Assembly: GCA_902362705.1 (NCBI GenBank)
Contig: CABIXK010000005.1
Location: 62,001-126,000 of the forward strand
Length of the DNA stretch: 64,000 nt
Direction: 5' to 3'
From: Rikenellaceae bacterium
Lineage (GTDB): Bacteria; Bacteroidota; Bacteroidia; Bacteroidales; Rikenellaceae
The translations under genes and the position numbers were made by a program. Below, one piece after another: positions 53,478 to 61,686 of the stretch. Position 1 is the stretch's first letter. Each line of letters starts with the position of its first letter. Under the pieces are notes generated by a model. It ran no database searches. It saw only the letters and a program-made list of their open reading frames with translations, and was not told the origin of the DNA.

Positions 53478-54257
53478 TCACTCGCGCCACAGGTAGGCGT
53501 GCAGCGCCCCGACGAAGAGCGCTCCGCCCGCGATGTTGCCCAGCGTGGCGGGCAGCAGGTTGCGCCACAGCAGCTCCGCGACCGAGATGTCGGCCCCGAG
53601 CATCATCCCCACCGGGATGAAGAACATGTTGGCCACGCTGTGCTCGTAGCCCATCGCCACGAACCCCGCCACGGGCAGGAAGAGCCCGAGTATGCGCCCC
53701 GGCGTCTCCGTGGCGCACATTCCCAGCCATACGGCCAGGCAGACGAGCCAGTTGGCCCCGATGCCCCGCAGCAGGACGGTCGTCCACGGCAGGGCGACCT
53801 TCGCGAGCGCCGCATTGCATGCCGCCTCGTGCCAGAGGGGGTGTGCGAGCATCCCGGGCAGCACCGTGAGCACCCCGCCGAAGAAGAGCGCCCCGACGAA
53901 GTTGCCCGTCCACACCAGCGCCCAGTTGCGGGCCACGGCGCTCCAGCCGTAGCGGCGGCGCAGCGCCCCCGGCACCAGCACGGCGTTGTTGCCCGTGAAG
54001 AGCTCGGCGCCGGTGAAGACCACCAGCACGAGCCCCAGCGGGAAGACCGCGGCCGAGAGCAGGCGCTGGAGCCCCGGTGCTGCCGCGGCCCCCGGGAATC
54101 CGAAGCCCGCCATCAGCGACAGCAGGCCACCCATGGCGATGAAGGCGCCTGCCAGGAAGGCGAGCAGGAGGGTTTTCCGTGCGGGGTGGCGCAGCTTGGC
54201 GTCGGCCGAGCGCTCCATCGACGCGAGTGCCTCGCGGGGAGTGAGAATCGGATTCAT
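53478..54257 (-). CDS. Formate/nitrite transporter family channel
   Basis: 259 aa, six membrane helices. Start chosen at 54257 (MNPILTPREALASMERSADAK); a Met seven codons earlier lies too near the promoter. FNT signatures: GAFIAMGGLLSLMAGFGFPG, VFTGAELFTGNNAVLVPG (helix 2 loop), NWLVCLAVWLG and FVAMGYEHSVANMFFIPVGM, whose His is the central pore residue. Moves formate, nitrite or a similar monoanion; the exact ion is not visible. Confidence 0.9.
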   Translation of the reverse strand: MNPILTPREALASMERSADAKLRHPARKTLLLAFLAGAFIAMGGLLSLMAGFGFPGAAAAPGLQRLLSAAVFPLGLVLVVFTGAELFTGNNAVLVPGALRRRYGWSAVARNWALVWTGNFVGALFFGGVLTVLPGMLAHPLWHEAACNAALAKVALPWTTVLLRGIGANWLVCLAVWLGMCATETPGRILGLFLPVAGFVAMGYEHSVANMFFIPVGMMLGADISVAELLWRNLLPATLGNIAGGALFVGALHAYLWRE

Positions 54258-54275
54258 CGGTTCGGATTTTGGCTG

Positions 54276-54307
54276 CAAAGATACGTATTCTTCCCTTACG
54301 TTACAAC
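54276..54307 (-). promoter_or_regulatory. Promoter of the FNT gene
   Basis: On the - strand GTTG (54307-54304), 20 bp, TATCTTTG (54283-54276). Start codon at 54257. Confidence 0.8.
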
Positions 54308-54369
54308 GCCCCGGCGCTGCGGCGGACCGGCCGCGGGCGCCCGTGCAGAGGCGTCGCCGCCCTGCATGG

Positions 54370-54415
54370 AAAATCCCGGAAGCACCTTTGCCGAGAGGGT
54401 GTTTCCGGGATTTTT
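54370..54415. terminator. Terminator between acyltransferase and FNT genes
   Basis: AAAATCCCGGAAGCACC (54370-54386) pairs with GGTGTTTCCGGGATTTT (54398-54414). It ends the - strand acyltransferase transcript and can act on both strands. Confidence 0.85.
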
Positions 54416-54431
54416 CTGTGCGAAGGCGCCG

Positions 54432-55574
54432 CTATTTCCCCGTTCGGAGCCTCCGTCCGAGCCACTCGCGCACGGGCTCGTCGTAGCACTTCAGGCAGAG
54501 GTAGGCCAGGGCGATGTTCCCGAAGAAGAGGCCGATGGCCACGGGCCACGTCTGAGCGAAGGTGAGCCCTTCGCGCCACAGCCAGGCATAGAACAGATAC
54601 ATGAAGGGGTAGTGGACGATGTAGAGCGGGTAGGAGATGTCGCCCAGTGTCTTGCAGATGCGCGACGAGGTGCGGTCCGTGGTCTTGCCCGACGCGGCCA
54701 CCCGGACCAGCAGCGGGAAGGCGAAGAGGATGCACGCGGCGTCGTAGAGGCCGTTCATCCACGGCGTGTCGCCGCCGCCGATATGGGGGATGCAGAGCAG
54801 CAGGGCCACCGCCGCGCTGCAGATCCAGAAGGCGCCGCGCATGGCCACGGGGCGGAAGCGGCGCGAGAGCAGCAGACCGGCCGAGAAGGAGAACGACAGC
54901 CGCAGCAGCCCGCCCGGGAGGTTGTGGTCGAGCAGCGACCAGCCCACGCCCATGTGGCCGTAACCCGAGAGGTTGCCCGCGGCATAGGCCGCCAGCCCGA
55001 GGCCCGACACGGCGACGAGGAGCGTCAGCGCGCGCGTCGACAGCCGGCGCAGCAGCGTGGCGTAGAGTATGTTGCCGACGTATTCGAAGAAGAGCGACCA
55101 GCTGGGGCCGTTGAGCGGGAACATCTCGCCGTTGCCGCGCACCTCGGCCGCCGATCCCGGGAGGGCCGGGACGAGCAGCAGGTTGAGCAGCAGGGCCAGC
55201 GCCACGGCCCAGCCGGCCACGCGGGTGCCGTCCCACTGCACGCAGCCCTGGATCGCATAGGTCGCGGCGCCCAGCACGACGCCCATGACCAGCATCGGGT
55301 GGAGGCGTATGAGGCGCCGCCGGAAGAACCCGCCGACGGTCATGCGCCCCTTCCAGCGGTCATCGTAGGCGTATCCGATGACGAAGCCCGAGAGGATGAA
55401 GAAGAAGTCGACGGCCAGGTAGCCGTGGTTGAACATCTGGTCGACGGGGCTCGTGGCGAAGCCCTCGAAGATGTGGTACCATATGACCAGCAGCGCGGCT
55501 ACGCCACGCAGGCCGTCGAGCAGTTCGTAGTGGGGTTTGGTGTCAGCGAAGGCGGACGAAGCGGTGGGTTGCAT
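54432..55574 (-). CDS. Acyltransferase 3 family membrane protein (OafA-like)
   Basis: 380 aa, about ten membrane helices. YELLDGLRGVAALLVIWYHIFEGF carries the conserved R and H of the family's first helix, FFRRRLIRLHPMLVMG the second RxxR region, and SYPLYIVHYPFMYLF a later block. Such enzymes add acetyl or other acyl groups to surface sugars in the membrane. The target is unknown. Own promoter at 55622-55629. Confidence 0.88.
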   Translation of the reverse strand: MQPTASSAFADTKPHYELLDGLRGVAALLVIWYHIFEGFATSPVDQMFNHGYLAVDFFFILSGFVIGYAYDDRWKGRMTVGGFFRRRLIRLHPMLVMGVVLGAATYAIQGCVQWDGTRVAGWAVALALLLNLLLVPALPGSAAEVRGNGEMFPLNGPSWSLFFEYVGNILYATLLRRLSTRALTLLVAVSGLGLAAYAAGNLSGYGHMGVGWSLLDHNLPGGLLRLSFSFSAGLLLSRRFRPVAMRGAFWICSAAVALLLCIPHIGGGDTPWMNGLYDAACILFAFPLLVRVAASGKTTDRTSSRICKTLGDISYPLYIVHYPFMYLFYAWLWREGLTFAQTWPVAIGLFFGNIALAYLCLKCYDEPVREWLGRRLRTGK

Positions 55575-55621
55575 GGTGGTCGGGGTCTGTTGTCGGTTGT
55601 TCGATTGTTCGTTACCGGCTG

Positions 55622-55629
55622 CAAAGGTA
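55622..55629 (-). promoter_or_regulatory. -7 box of the acyltransferase gene
   Basis: TACCTTTG on the - strand, 47 bases before the start at 55574. No clear -33 box. Confidence 0.55.
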
Positions 55630-55727
55630 ATCCGTTGCGGGGAATCTCCGTTTGCCCTGCGTCAAAAAAACGCCCGCGGCGAAGCGATTTTTCCTGTCCG
55701 GCGTCCGGGTGCCGGTCCGCCGGAGCT

Positions 55728-55753
55728 CCGACCCTCGGTCGGGCGATTTTTTT
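55728..55753 (+). terminator. Orphan terminator-like hairpin
   Basis: CCGACC-CTC-GGTCGG and then GCGATTTTTTTC. No + strand gene lies within 2 kb upstream, so it may end a short RNA or be chance. Confidence 0.35.
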
Positions 55754-55839
55754 CGGGCCGTCAGATCGCACGAAAAGGGGCTAAAACGGGCCGTTGCGCG
55801 GCAAAAGGTGTGCGCGGTGCGCGAATTTGGGCCCCGAAA

Positions 55840-55871
55840 GTTGCTCAAATCGGAAATAAACGCTATTTTTG
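55840..55871 (+). promoter_or_regulatory. gyrA promoter
   Basis: GTTG (55840-55843), 20 bp, TATTTTTG (55864-55871). ATG at 55905. Confidence 0.8.
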
Positions 55872-55904
55872 CTCGTTAATAAGAACGAAAATCCGCTGAA
55901 GATA

Positions 55905-58433
55905 ATGCTGACAGAAGAAGAAAAGAATGCCGGTCTGATGGGACGCATCATCCCCATCAATATCGAAGAGCAGATGAAGTCGGCCTACATCGACTACTCG
56001 ATGTCGGTCATCGTCTCGCGAGCGCTTCCCGACGTGAGGGACGGACTGAAGCCCGTACACCGCCGCATCCTCTACGATATGAGCGCCGAACTGAACCTCT
56101 ACTCCGACAAGCCCACCCGTAAGTCGGCCCGTATCGTCGGCGACGTGCTCGGTAAGTTCCACCCCCACGGCGACACGTCGGTCTACGACGCGATGGTCCG
56201 CCTGGCCCAGGAGTGGTCGATGCGCTATCCGCTGGTCGACGGCCAGGGCAACTTCGGCTCGATGGACGGCGACTCGCCCGCGGCCATGCGTTACACCGAG
56301 GCCCGCATGCGCAAGATCACCGACGAGGTGATGGCCGACATCGACAAGGAGACCGTCGACTGGACGCTCAACTTCGACGACACGATCCCCGAGCCCACGG
56401 TGCTCCCGACGCGCATCCCGCTGCTGCTGGTCAACGGCTCGAGCGGTATCGCCGTGGGTATGGCGACCAACATGGCGCCCCACAACCTCTCGGAGGTGGT
56501 CGACGCCTGCTGCGCCTATGTCGACAACCCCGAGATCGAGGGCGAGGAGCTGCTCCAGTACGTCAAGGGCCCCGACTTCCCCACGGGCGGCATCATCTAC
56601 GGCTACGAGGGCGTGCGCGAGGCGCTGCTCACGGGTCGCGGCCGCGTGGTGATGCGCGCCAAGACCGAAGTGGAGCACACCCCCAGCGGCCGCGAGTGCA
56701 TCGTCATCACCGAGATCCCCTACATGATCAACAAGGCCGAGATGATCAAGAAGATTGCCGACCTGATCAACGAGAAGAAGATCGAGGGCATCTCCTACAT
56801 CAACGACGAGTCGGACCGCAACGGCCTGCGCATCATCGTCATCCTCAAGCACGACGCCGTGGCCAGCGTGGTACTCAACACCCTGTATAAGAACACGCCG
56901 TTGCAGACCTCGTTCGCAGTGAACAACATCGCCCTTGTGAACGGCCGTCCGCAGCTGCTCCCGCTGCGCGACCTGATCAAATACTTCGTCGAGCACCGCC
57001 ACGACGTGGTGGTCCGCCGCACGCGTTTCGACAAGCGCAAGGCCGAGGAGCGCCTCCACATCGTGCTGGGTCTGCTCATCGCGCAGGACAACATCGACGA
57101 GATCGTGCGCATCATCCGCTCGTCGAAGACCCCCGACGAGGCCAAGCAGACGATGATCGAGCGCTTCGGCCTCTCGGAGATCCAGGCTTCGGCCATCATC
57201 GAGATGCGCCTGCGCGCCCTGACGGGGCTCGAGCACGGCAAGCTGGTGGCCGAGCGCGATGAGCTGGAGCGCCTGATCGCCCACCTGGCGGAGGTGCTCG
57301 CCGACGTCTCGCTGCAGATGAAGATCATCAAGGAGGAGCTCCTGGAGATCAAGGAGAAGTACGGCGACGAGCGCCGCTCGGAGATCGTCTATGCCTCGGA
57401 GGAGTTCAACCCCGAGGACTTCTACGCCGACGACGACATGGTCATCACCATCTCGCACATGGGCTACATCAAGCGCACGCCCCTGGCCGAGTACCGCACG
57501 CAGAACCGCGGCGGCGTGGGCGCCAAGGGCAGCGCCACGCGCGACGAGGACTTCATCGAGCACATCTATGTCGCCTCGATGCACAACACGATGCTCTTCT
57601 TCACGGAGAAGGGCCGCTGCTACTGGCTCAAGGTCTACGAGATCCCCGAGGGCACCCGCTCGTCGAAGGGCCGCGCCATCCAGAACGTCATCCAGATCGA
57701 GCCGGGCGACAAGGTCCGCGCCTACATCAACGTCAAGCGGCTCAACGACGCGGAGTATGTCGACAGCAACTACATCATCATGTGCACCAAGGACGGCACG
57801 ATCAAGAAGACGAAGCTCGAAGCCTACTCGCGTCCGCGCCAGAACGGCGTCAACGCCATCGTCATCCGCGAGGGCGACCAGCTCATCGAGGCCAAGCTCA
57901 CGAGCGGCAATGCCGAGGTGATGATCGCCGCCCGGGGCGGCAAGGCGATCCGCTTCAACGAGAATACGGTGCGTCCGATCGGTCGCGTGGGCGCCGGCGT
58001 GCGCGGCATCTCGATCGAGGAGGACGACGAGGTGGTAGGCATGATTTGTGTGGAGCCCGACTCCAAGCAGGACGTGCTGGTGCTGAGCGAAAACGGCTAC
58101 GGCAAGCGCACCGACCTGGAGGAGTACCGCGTGACCAACCGCGGCGGCAAGGGCGTGAAGACGATCAACGTGACCGAGAAAACGGGAGCGCTGATCTCGA
58201 TCCAGGCCGTCACGGACGACAACGACCTGATGATCATCAACCGCTCGGGCCTCACGATCCGCACGGCCGTGTCGCAGATCCGCCTGGCGGGCCGCGCCAC
58301 GCAGGGCGTGCGGATCATCAACCTGCGCGAGGGCGACGCCATCGCCTCGGTGATGGCCGTGCCGGCCTCCGACGAGAGCGAGGCTGCCGAGGCTCCGGCG
58401 CAGGGCGAGGGCGAGGCCCCGGCCGAGGCGTGA
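55905..58433 (+). CDS. gyrA: DNA gyrase subunit A
   Basis: 842 aa. Cuts and rejoins DNA for negative supercoiling. Start at ATG 55905 ([20 protein letters not shown]). The quinolone-resistance region is [17 protein letters not shown]: Thr91 stands where E. coli has Ser83 and Asp95 where it has Asp87. The catalytic Tyr is in [10 protein letters not shown]. The C-terminal propeller has a GyrA-box-like [10 protein letters not shown] near residue 535, which supports gyrase over topoisomerase IV. An acidic tail ends the protein. GyrB is not in the window. Confidence 0.95.
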   Translation: MLTEEEKNAGLMGRIIPINIEEQMKSAYIDYSMSVIVSRALPDVRDGLKPVHRRILYDMSAELNLYSDKPTRKSARIVGDVLGKFHPHGDTSVYDAMVRLAQEWSMRYPLVDGQGNFGSMDGDSPAAMRYTEARMRKITDEVMADIDKETVDWTLNFDDTIPEPTVLPTRIPLLLVNGSSGIAVGMATNMAPHNLSEVVDACCAYVDNPEIEGEELLQYVKGPDFPTGGIIYGYEGVREALLTGRGRVVMRAKTEVEHTPSGRECIVITEIPYMINKAEMIKKIADLINEKKIEGISYINDESDRNGLRIIVILKHDAVASVVLNTLYKNTPLQTSFAVNNIALVNGRPQLLPLRDLIKYFVEHRHDVVVRRTRFDKRKAEERLHIVLGLLIAQDNIDEIVRIIRSSKTPDEAKQTMIERFGLSEIQASAIIEMRLRALTGLEHGKLVAERDELERLIAHLAEVLADVSLQMKIIKEELLEIKEKYGDERRSEIVYASEEFNPEDFYADDDMVITISHMGYIKRTPLAEYRTQNRGGVGAKGSATRDEDFIEHIYVASMHNTMLFFTEKGRCYWLKVYEIPEGTRSSKGRAIQNVIQIEPGDKVRAYINVKRLNDAEYVDSNYIIMCTKDGTIKKTKLEAYSRPRQNGVNAIVIREGDQLIEAKLTSGNAEVMIAARGGKAIRFNENTVRPIGRVGAGVRGISIEEDDEVVGMICVEPDSKQDVLVLSENGYGKRTDLEEYRVTNRGGKGVKTINVTEKTGALISIQAVTDDNDLMIINRSGLTIRTAVSQIRLAGRATQGVRIINLREGDAIASVMAVPASDESEAAEAPAQGEGEAPAEA

Positions 58434-58467
58434 TTGCCGGCCGGAGCGCGCCCGCGGGCCGGAAACG

Positions 58468-58498
58468 GTTGCGCGAACCGATTATTTGGTTATCTTTG
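58468..58498 (+). promoter_or_regulatory. Promoter of the TPR protein gene
   Basis: GTTG (58468-58471), 19 bp, TATCTTTG (58491-58498). Leader about 65 bases to the ATG at 58571. Confidence 0.8.
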
Positions 58499-58570
58499 TG
58501 AGTAGGGAGCCGGCGCGGCCGGCCCCGAACGATTGAGAAATATTTGAAAAACCTTAAATTTCAGATTGTT

Positions 58571-59917
58571 ATGAAGAAAATCATGATGACGGCCTTTGCC
58601 GCCCTGCTGCTGGCGATGCCCGCCGTGCAGGCGCAGAAGGTCAACGAGAGCGCCATCCGCTCGAAGATCGCCAAGAGCGACGCCGACATCGCCGATGCCA
58701 AGAAGAACGCCAAGGCCGCGACGTGGATCAACCGCGGCAAGATCTTCATGGAGGCGGCCGCCGAGCCTACGAAGGACCTCTTCATCGGCCAGGAGTCGAT
58801 GCTGCTCAAGCTGGCCATGGGCGATCCCGCATCGACGGGCGCCGAGACGCTCAACAACAACCAGTTCGAGGCGTGGGTATATCCCTATGTGACCGTCTAC
58901 CTCAAGGATGGCAAGGTCGCCGCCTGGACGCAGACCAAGTGGGTGGTGGAGAACGCCCCCGAGAAGGCCATCGAGGCCTATGCCAAGGCTGCCGAGGTCG
59001 ATCCCAAGGCCGCTCCGAAGGCGAAGGAGGGTCTGCAGCAGGTCAGCGACTTCTGCTCGCAGGCCGGTAATGCAGGCCTCGACACGGGCATGCACGCCGC
59101 TTCGGCCGACGCTTTCGCCACGGCCTATGCGGCCCAGGCCGTTCCCGTCTACGGCAAGGCCGATCCCTCGCTGCTCTACTACGCGGGCAACCTGCGCACG
59201 ATGGACGGCGTGAACAACCCCGCATCGTATGCGCTGGGCGCCGAGTACCTCAACAAGGCGCTCGAGCAGGGCTATGCCGACGAGGCCGGCTACCTCTACT
59301 ACTACCTCTTCCACTGCTACTACGGTCAGAAGGATGCCGATCCGGCCAACGTCGTGAAGGCTAAGGACACCCTGCTGGCTGGTATCTCGAAGTATCCCAA
59401 GAACGAGAACATCCTCGAGGCGCTCATCCAGCTCTACACGGTAGAGGAGGGTGTGGGCGACCCCGCCGACCTGGTGGCGATGATCGATGCTTCGCTGGCC
59501 GAGAACCCCGAGAACGTCGACCTGTGGTTCGGCCGCGGCCGTACTTTTTACGCGCTGAAGAACTTCGACGAGGCGATCGCTTCGTTCGCCAAGGTGACCG
59601 AGATCCAGCCCGATCTGTTCGACGGCAACTACTGGCTGGGCATGTTCTACATCCTGAAGGCCGACGAGGAGAACCGCATCATCCAGGAGGAGAAGCAGTA
59701 CAACAGCACCTCGGCTTATGAGGACGACCTGAAGGCCGTGACCGCCATCTACATGCAGGCTGTGCCCTGGCTGGAGAAGGCCCACCAGATCAAGCCCGAG
59801 GATCTTCAGGCGCTCGACTACCTCAAGTCGCTCTGCTTCCGCGTGCGCGACGAGGAGGGCATGATGGCGAAGTACGAGAAGTACAACGCCGAGTTCAAGA
59901 AGCTCAAGGGCGAGTAA
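58571..59917 (+). CDS. Exported TPR-repeat protein
   Basis: 448 aa. Start at 58571 because MKKIMMTAFAALLLAMPAVQAQ is the signal peptide; the frame extends nine codons upstream. TPR-like helices include PEKAIEAYAKAAEVDP, GAEYLNKALEQGYADEAGYLYYYLF and NFDEAIASFAKVTEIQPDLFDGNYWLGMFYILKA. Likely a periplasmic scaffold; no enzyme motif. Codon choice is strongly biased to C/G-ending codons, which suggests high expression. Terminator follows. Confidence 0.85.
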   Translation: MKKIMMTAFAALLLAMPAVQAQKVNESAIRSKIAKSDADIADAKKNAKAATWINRGKIFMEAAAEPTKDLFIGQESMLLKLAMGDPASTGAETLNNNQFEAWVYPYVTVYLKDGKVAAWTQTKWVVENAPEKAIEAYAKAAEVDPKAAPKAKEGLQQVSDFCSQAGNAGLDTGMHAASADAFATAYAAQAVPVYGKADPSLLYYAGNLRTMDGVNNPASYALGAEYLNKALEQGYADEAGYLYYYLFHCYYGQKDADPANVVKAKDTLLAGISKYPKNENILEALIQLYTVEEGVGDPADLVAMIDASLAENPENVDLWFGRGRTFYALKNFDEAIASFAKVTEIQPDLFDGNYWLGMFYILKADEENRIIQEEKQYNSTSAYEDDLKAVTAIYMQAVPWLEKAHQIKPEDLQALDYLKSLCFRVRDEEGMMAKYEKYNAEFKKLKGE

Positions 59918-59936
59918 GCGCTCGCGCTGCGACGAT

Positions 59937-59970
59937 AAAGCCCCGGCACCTTTACGGTGCCGGGGCTTTT
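59937..59970. terminator. Bidirectional terminator after the TPR gene
   Basis: AAAGCCCCGGCACC (59937-59950) pairs with GGTGCCGGGGCTTT (59956-59969). It also lies beyond the MATE gene on -, about 150 bp of featureless GC-rich DNA away. Confidence 0.9.
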
Positions 59971-60121
59971 CGTGCGGTGCGGCCGGCTGGGTGGTGTCGG
60001 CCGGCGTTGCCGGTGCGGGACGGTGTGGGAGAGCCTGCGGGGGCTGCCGCCGCGGTGCCGGGGACGGTCGTCGCCGGGGCTGCGGTTGGGCTTGTCGCCG
60101 GGCTTCCGGTCGCCCGAGCGG

Positions 60122-61441
60122 TCAGTCCTGCACCTGGGCGTAGATCTCCTTCAGGCGGCGGGTCATGAAGTATTGCAACACGCCGCGCAGGAACATGTAG
60201 AGCGTGAAGGCGAGCCAGAGGGCGTCGTTGCCCACGACGGGCTCGCAGGCGTAGAAGACTGCGAAGTAGGCGGCCGTCGACCAGAACATCGAGTTGCGCA
60301 TCACGCGCGTGCGCGTGGCGCCCACCATGATGCCGTCCATGATGAAGGGCATGGCGCTGGCGATGGGGATCGCGATGATCCAGCCGATGTAGCGCCCGGC
60401 CAGCTCCACGATGCGCGGTGCGTCGGCCGAGTCGCCGTCGACGAAGAGCCCCACCAGCTCGCGCCAGCCTATCAGGTAGATCCCCACGAAGAGCACCGAG
60501 ACGGCCGTGCCCCAGAGGATGCACCCCACGGTGCTGCGGCGCAGCGATTTCGCGTCGCGCGCGCCGATGAAGCGGCCCGTGAGCGCCTCGGCGGCGAATG
60601 CGAAGCCGTCGTTCATGTAGGAAAAGAGGGTGAAGAGCTGTAGCAGCAGCGTGTTGACGGCCAGCAGCGACGGATCCTCCATGCGGGCCGACGCCCCGGT
60701 GAAGAAGGTGTAGACGGCCACGATGCAGAGCGTGCGCAGGATGATGTCGCGGTTGATGGCGAAGAAGGTCTTCAGCGGTCCCAGGTCGATGACCTTCGAC
60801 CAGTCTACGGCCGTCAGCAGGTGGCCGAAGCGGGCCCGCAGCAGCAGGGCCGAGAGCACGACGCCCGTCCACTGGGCGATCACCGAGGCATAGGCGATGC
60901 CCACGATACCCATGTCGAGGCCGAAGGCGAACCAGAGGCTGCACACCACGTGTATGACATTGACCGCGATGGCCGTCGTCATGGGGATCACGGCGTTCTG
61001 CATCCCCGTGAACCAGCCGTTGAAGCCGAAGAGCAGGATGCCCGCCGGCACGGCCCAGATGCGGGCGAAGAAGTAGTCGCGGGTCATCTGGCTGCCGTTC
61101 ATGGCCCACAGCGCCAGCTCGCCCGCGGGGTACTGCACCAGCAGCATCGCCAGACCCATGATGCCCGCCACGCTCATCGCGCGGCAGAGCATGTTGGTGC
61201 ACTCGGCGTAGTCGCCCGCACCGAAGGCCTGGGCGGTCAAGCCGCTCGTGCCCATCCTTACGAACGAGCAGTTCCAGTAGATGAAGTTGAAGATCGAGAC
61301 GCCGATGGCCAGCGCTCCGATCGTCGCCGCCGAGTCGGCGCCCCAGTGGCCGGCGATGGCCGTCGAGACGATGCCCATTAGGGGCACGGTGATGTTCGAG
61401 ACGATGTTGGGCAGGGCGATGCGCAGTATTTCGCGGTTCAT
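60122..61441 (-). CDS. MATE-family efflux transporter (DinF-like)
   Basis: 439 aa, 12 helices. Start at 61441 (MNREILRIALPNIVSNITVPLMGIVSTAIAG); upstream frame is not coding. Family marks: ISTxxxG-type LMGIVSTAIAGHWG, FVRMGTSGLTAQAFGAGD, and a second-half start RDIILRTLCIVAVYTFFTGASAR. Sodium- or proton-driven export of cations or drugs; the ligand is unknown. The gene is followed on - by 150 bp of GC-rich DNA. Confidence 0.9.
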   Translation of the reverse strand: MNREILRIALPNIVSNITVPLMGIVSTAIAGHWGADSAATIGALAIGVSIFNFIYWNCSFVRMGTSGLTAQAFGAGDYAECTNMLCRAMSVAGIMGLAMLLVQYPAGELALWAMNGSQMTRDYFFARIWAVPAGILLFGFNGWFTGMQNAVIPMTTAIAVNVIHVVCSLWFAFGLDMGIVGIAYASVIAQWTGVVLSALLLRARFGHLLTAVDWSKVIDLGPLKTFFAINRDIILRTLCIVAVYTFFTGASARMEDPSLLAVNTLLLQLFTLFSYMNDGFAFAAEALTGRFIGARDAKSLRRSTVGCILWGTAVSVLFVGIYLIGWRELVGLFVDGDSADAPRIVELAGRYIGWIIAIPIASAMPFIMDGIMVGATRTRVMRNSMFWSTAAYFAVFYACEPVVGNDALWLAFTLYMFLRGVLQYFMTRRLKEIYAQVQD

Positions 61442-61500
61442 GATCTGTCGGGTGTGTGTTGTCGTGCGCCGCCGGCGCGGAAGGCGCCGCTCGGACGGTG

Positions 61501-61508
61501 CAAAGATA
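61501..61508 (-). promoter_or_regulatory. -7 box of the MATE gene
   Basis: TATCTTTG on the - strand, 59 bases before the start at 61441. No -33 box at the usual spacing. Confidence 0.55.
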
Positions 61509-61559
61509 GGTAATCCCGTCCAAACTCGGCGCGCCGCGGCGAGGAAACTGCGCGGCGGG

Positions 61560-61667
61560 CTTGCTTCTGCGCCCGACATTACGTATCCTTGGCTTCGCCG
61601 AAGATACTCCGTCTCAGCATTTCGCAAGCCTGCGGCTTGCTTCTGCGCTCGACATTTCGTATCTTTG
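61560..61667 (+). repeat. Promoter-bearing repeat, partial copy plus full copy in tandem
   Basis: Partial unit 61560-61591 ends in ACGTATCCTTG; full unit 61592-61667 (76 bp) starts GCTTCGCCGAAGATACTCCG and ends TTTCGTATCTTTG. The inverted repeat GCAAGCC/GGCTTGC lies inside. Same modules as the copies near 19600 and 37400. Confidence 0.82.
61636..61667 (+). promoter_or_regulatory. Repeat-borne promoter of the polyferredoxin gene
   Basis: CTTG (61636-61639), 20 bp, TATCTTTG (61660-61667). The start is 61687. The upstream partial unit has the same pair: CTTG (61560-61563), 20 bp, TATCCTTG (61584-61591). Confidence 0.75.
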
Positions 61668-61686
61668 TATTTAATAACTCGCGTTT

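Larger units (their letters stand above)
55575..55904. other. Divergent region between acyltransferase and gyrA genes (330 bp)
   Basis: Holds the acyltransferase -7 box on -, an orphan terminator-like hairpin on + (55728-55753) and the gyrA promoter. No ORF looks real. Confidence 0.6.

Noticed and set aside
53499..55784. 761-codon + strand ORF across the FNT and acyltransferase genes
   Set aside because: Runs through two real - strand genes, a promoter and a terminator; shadow.
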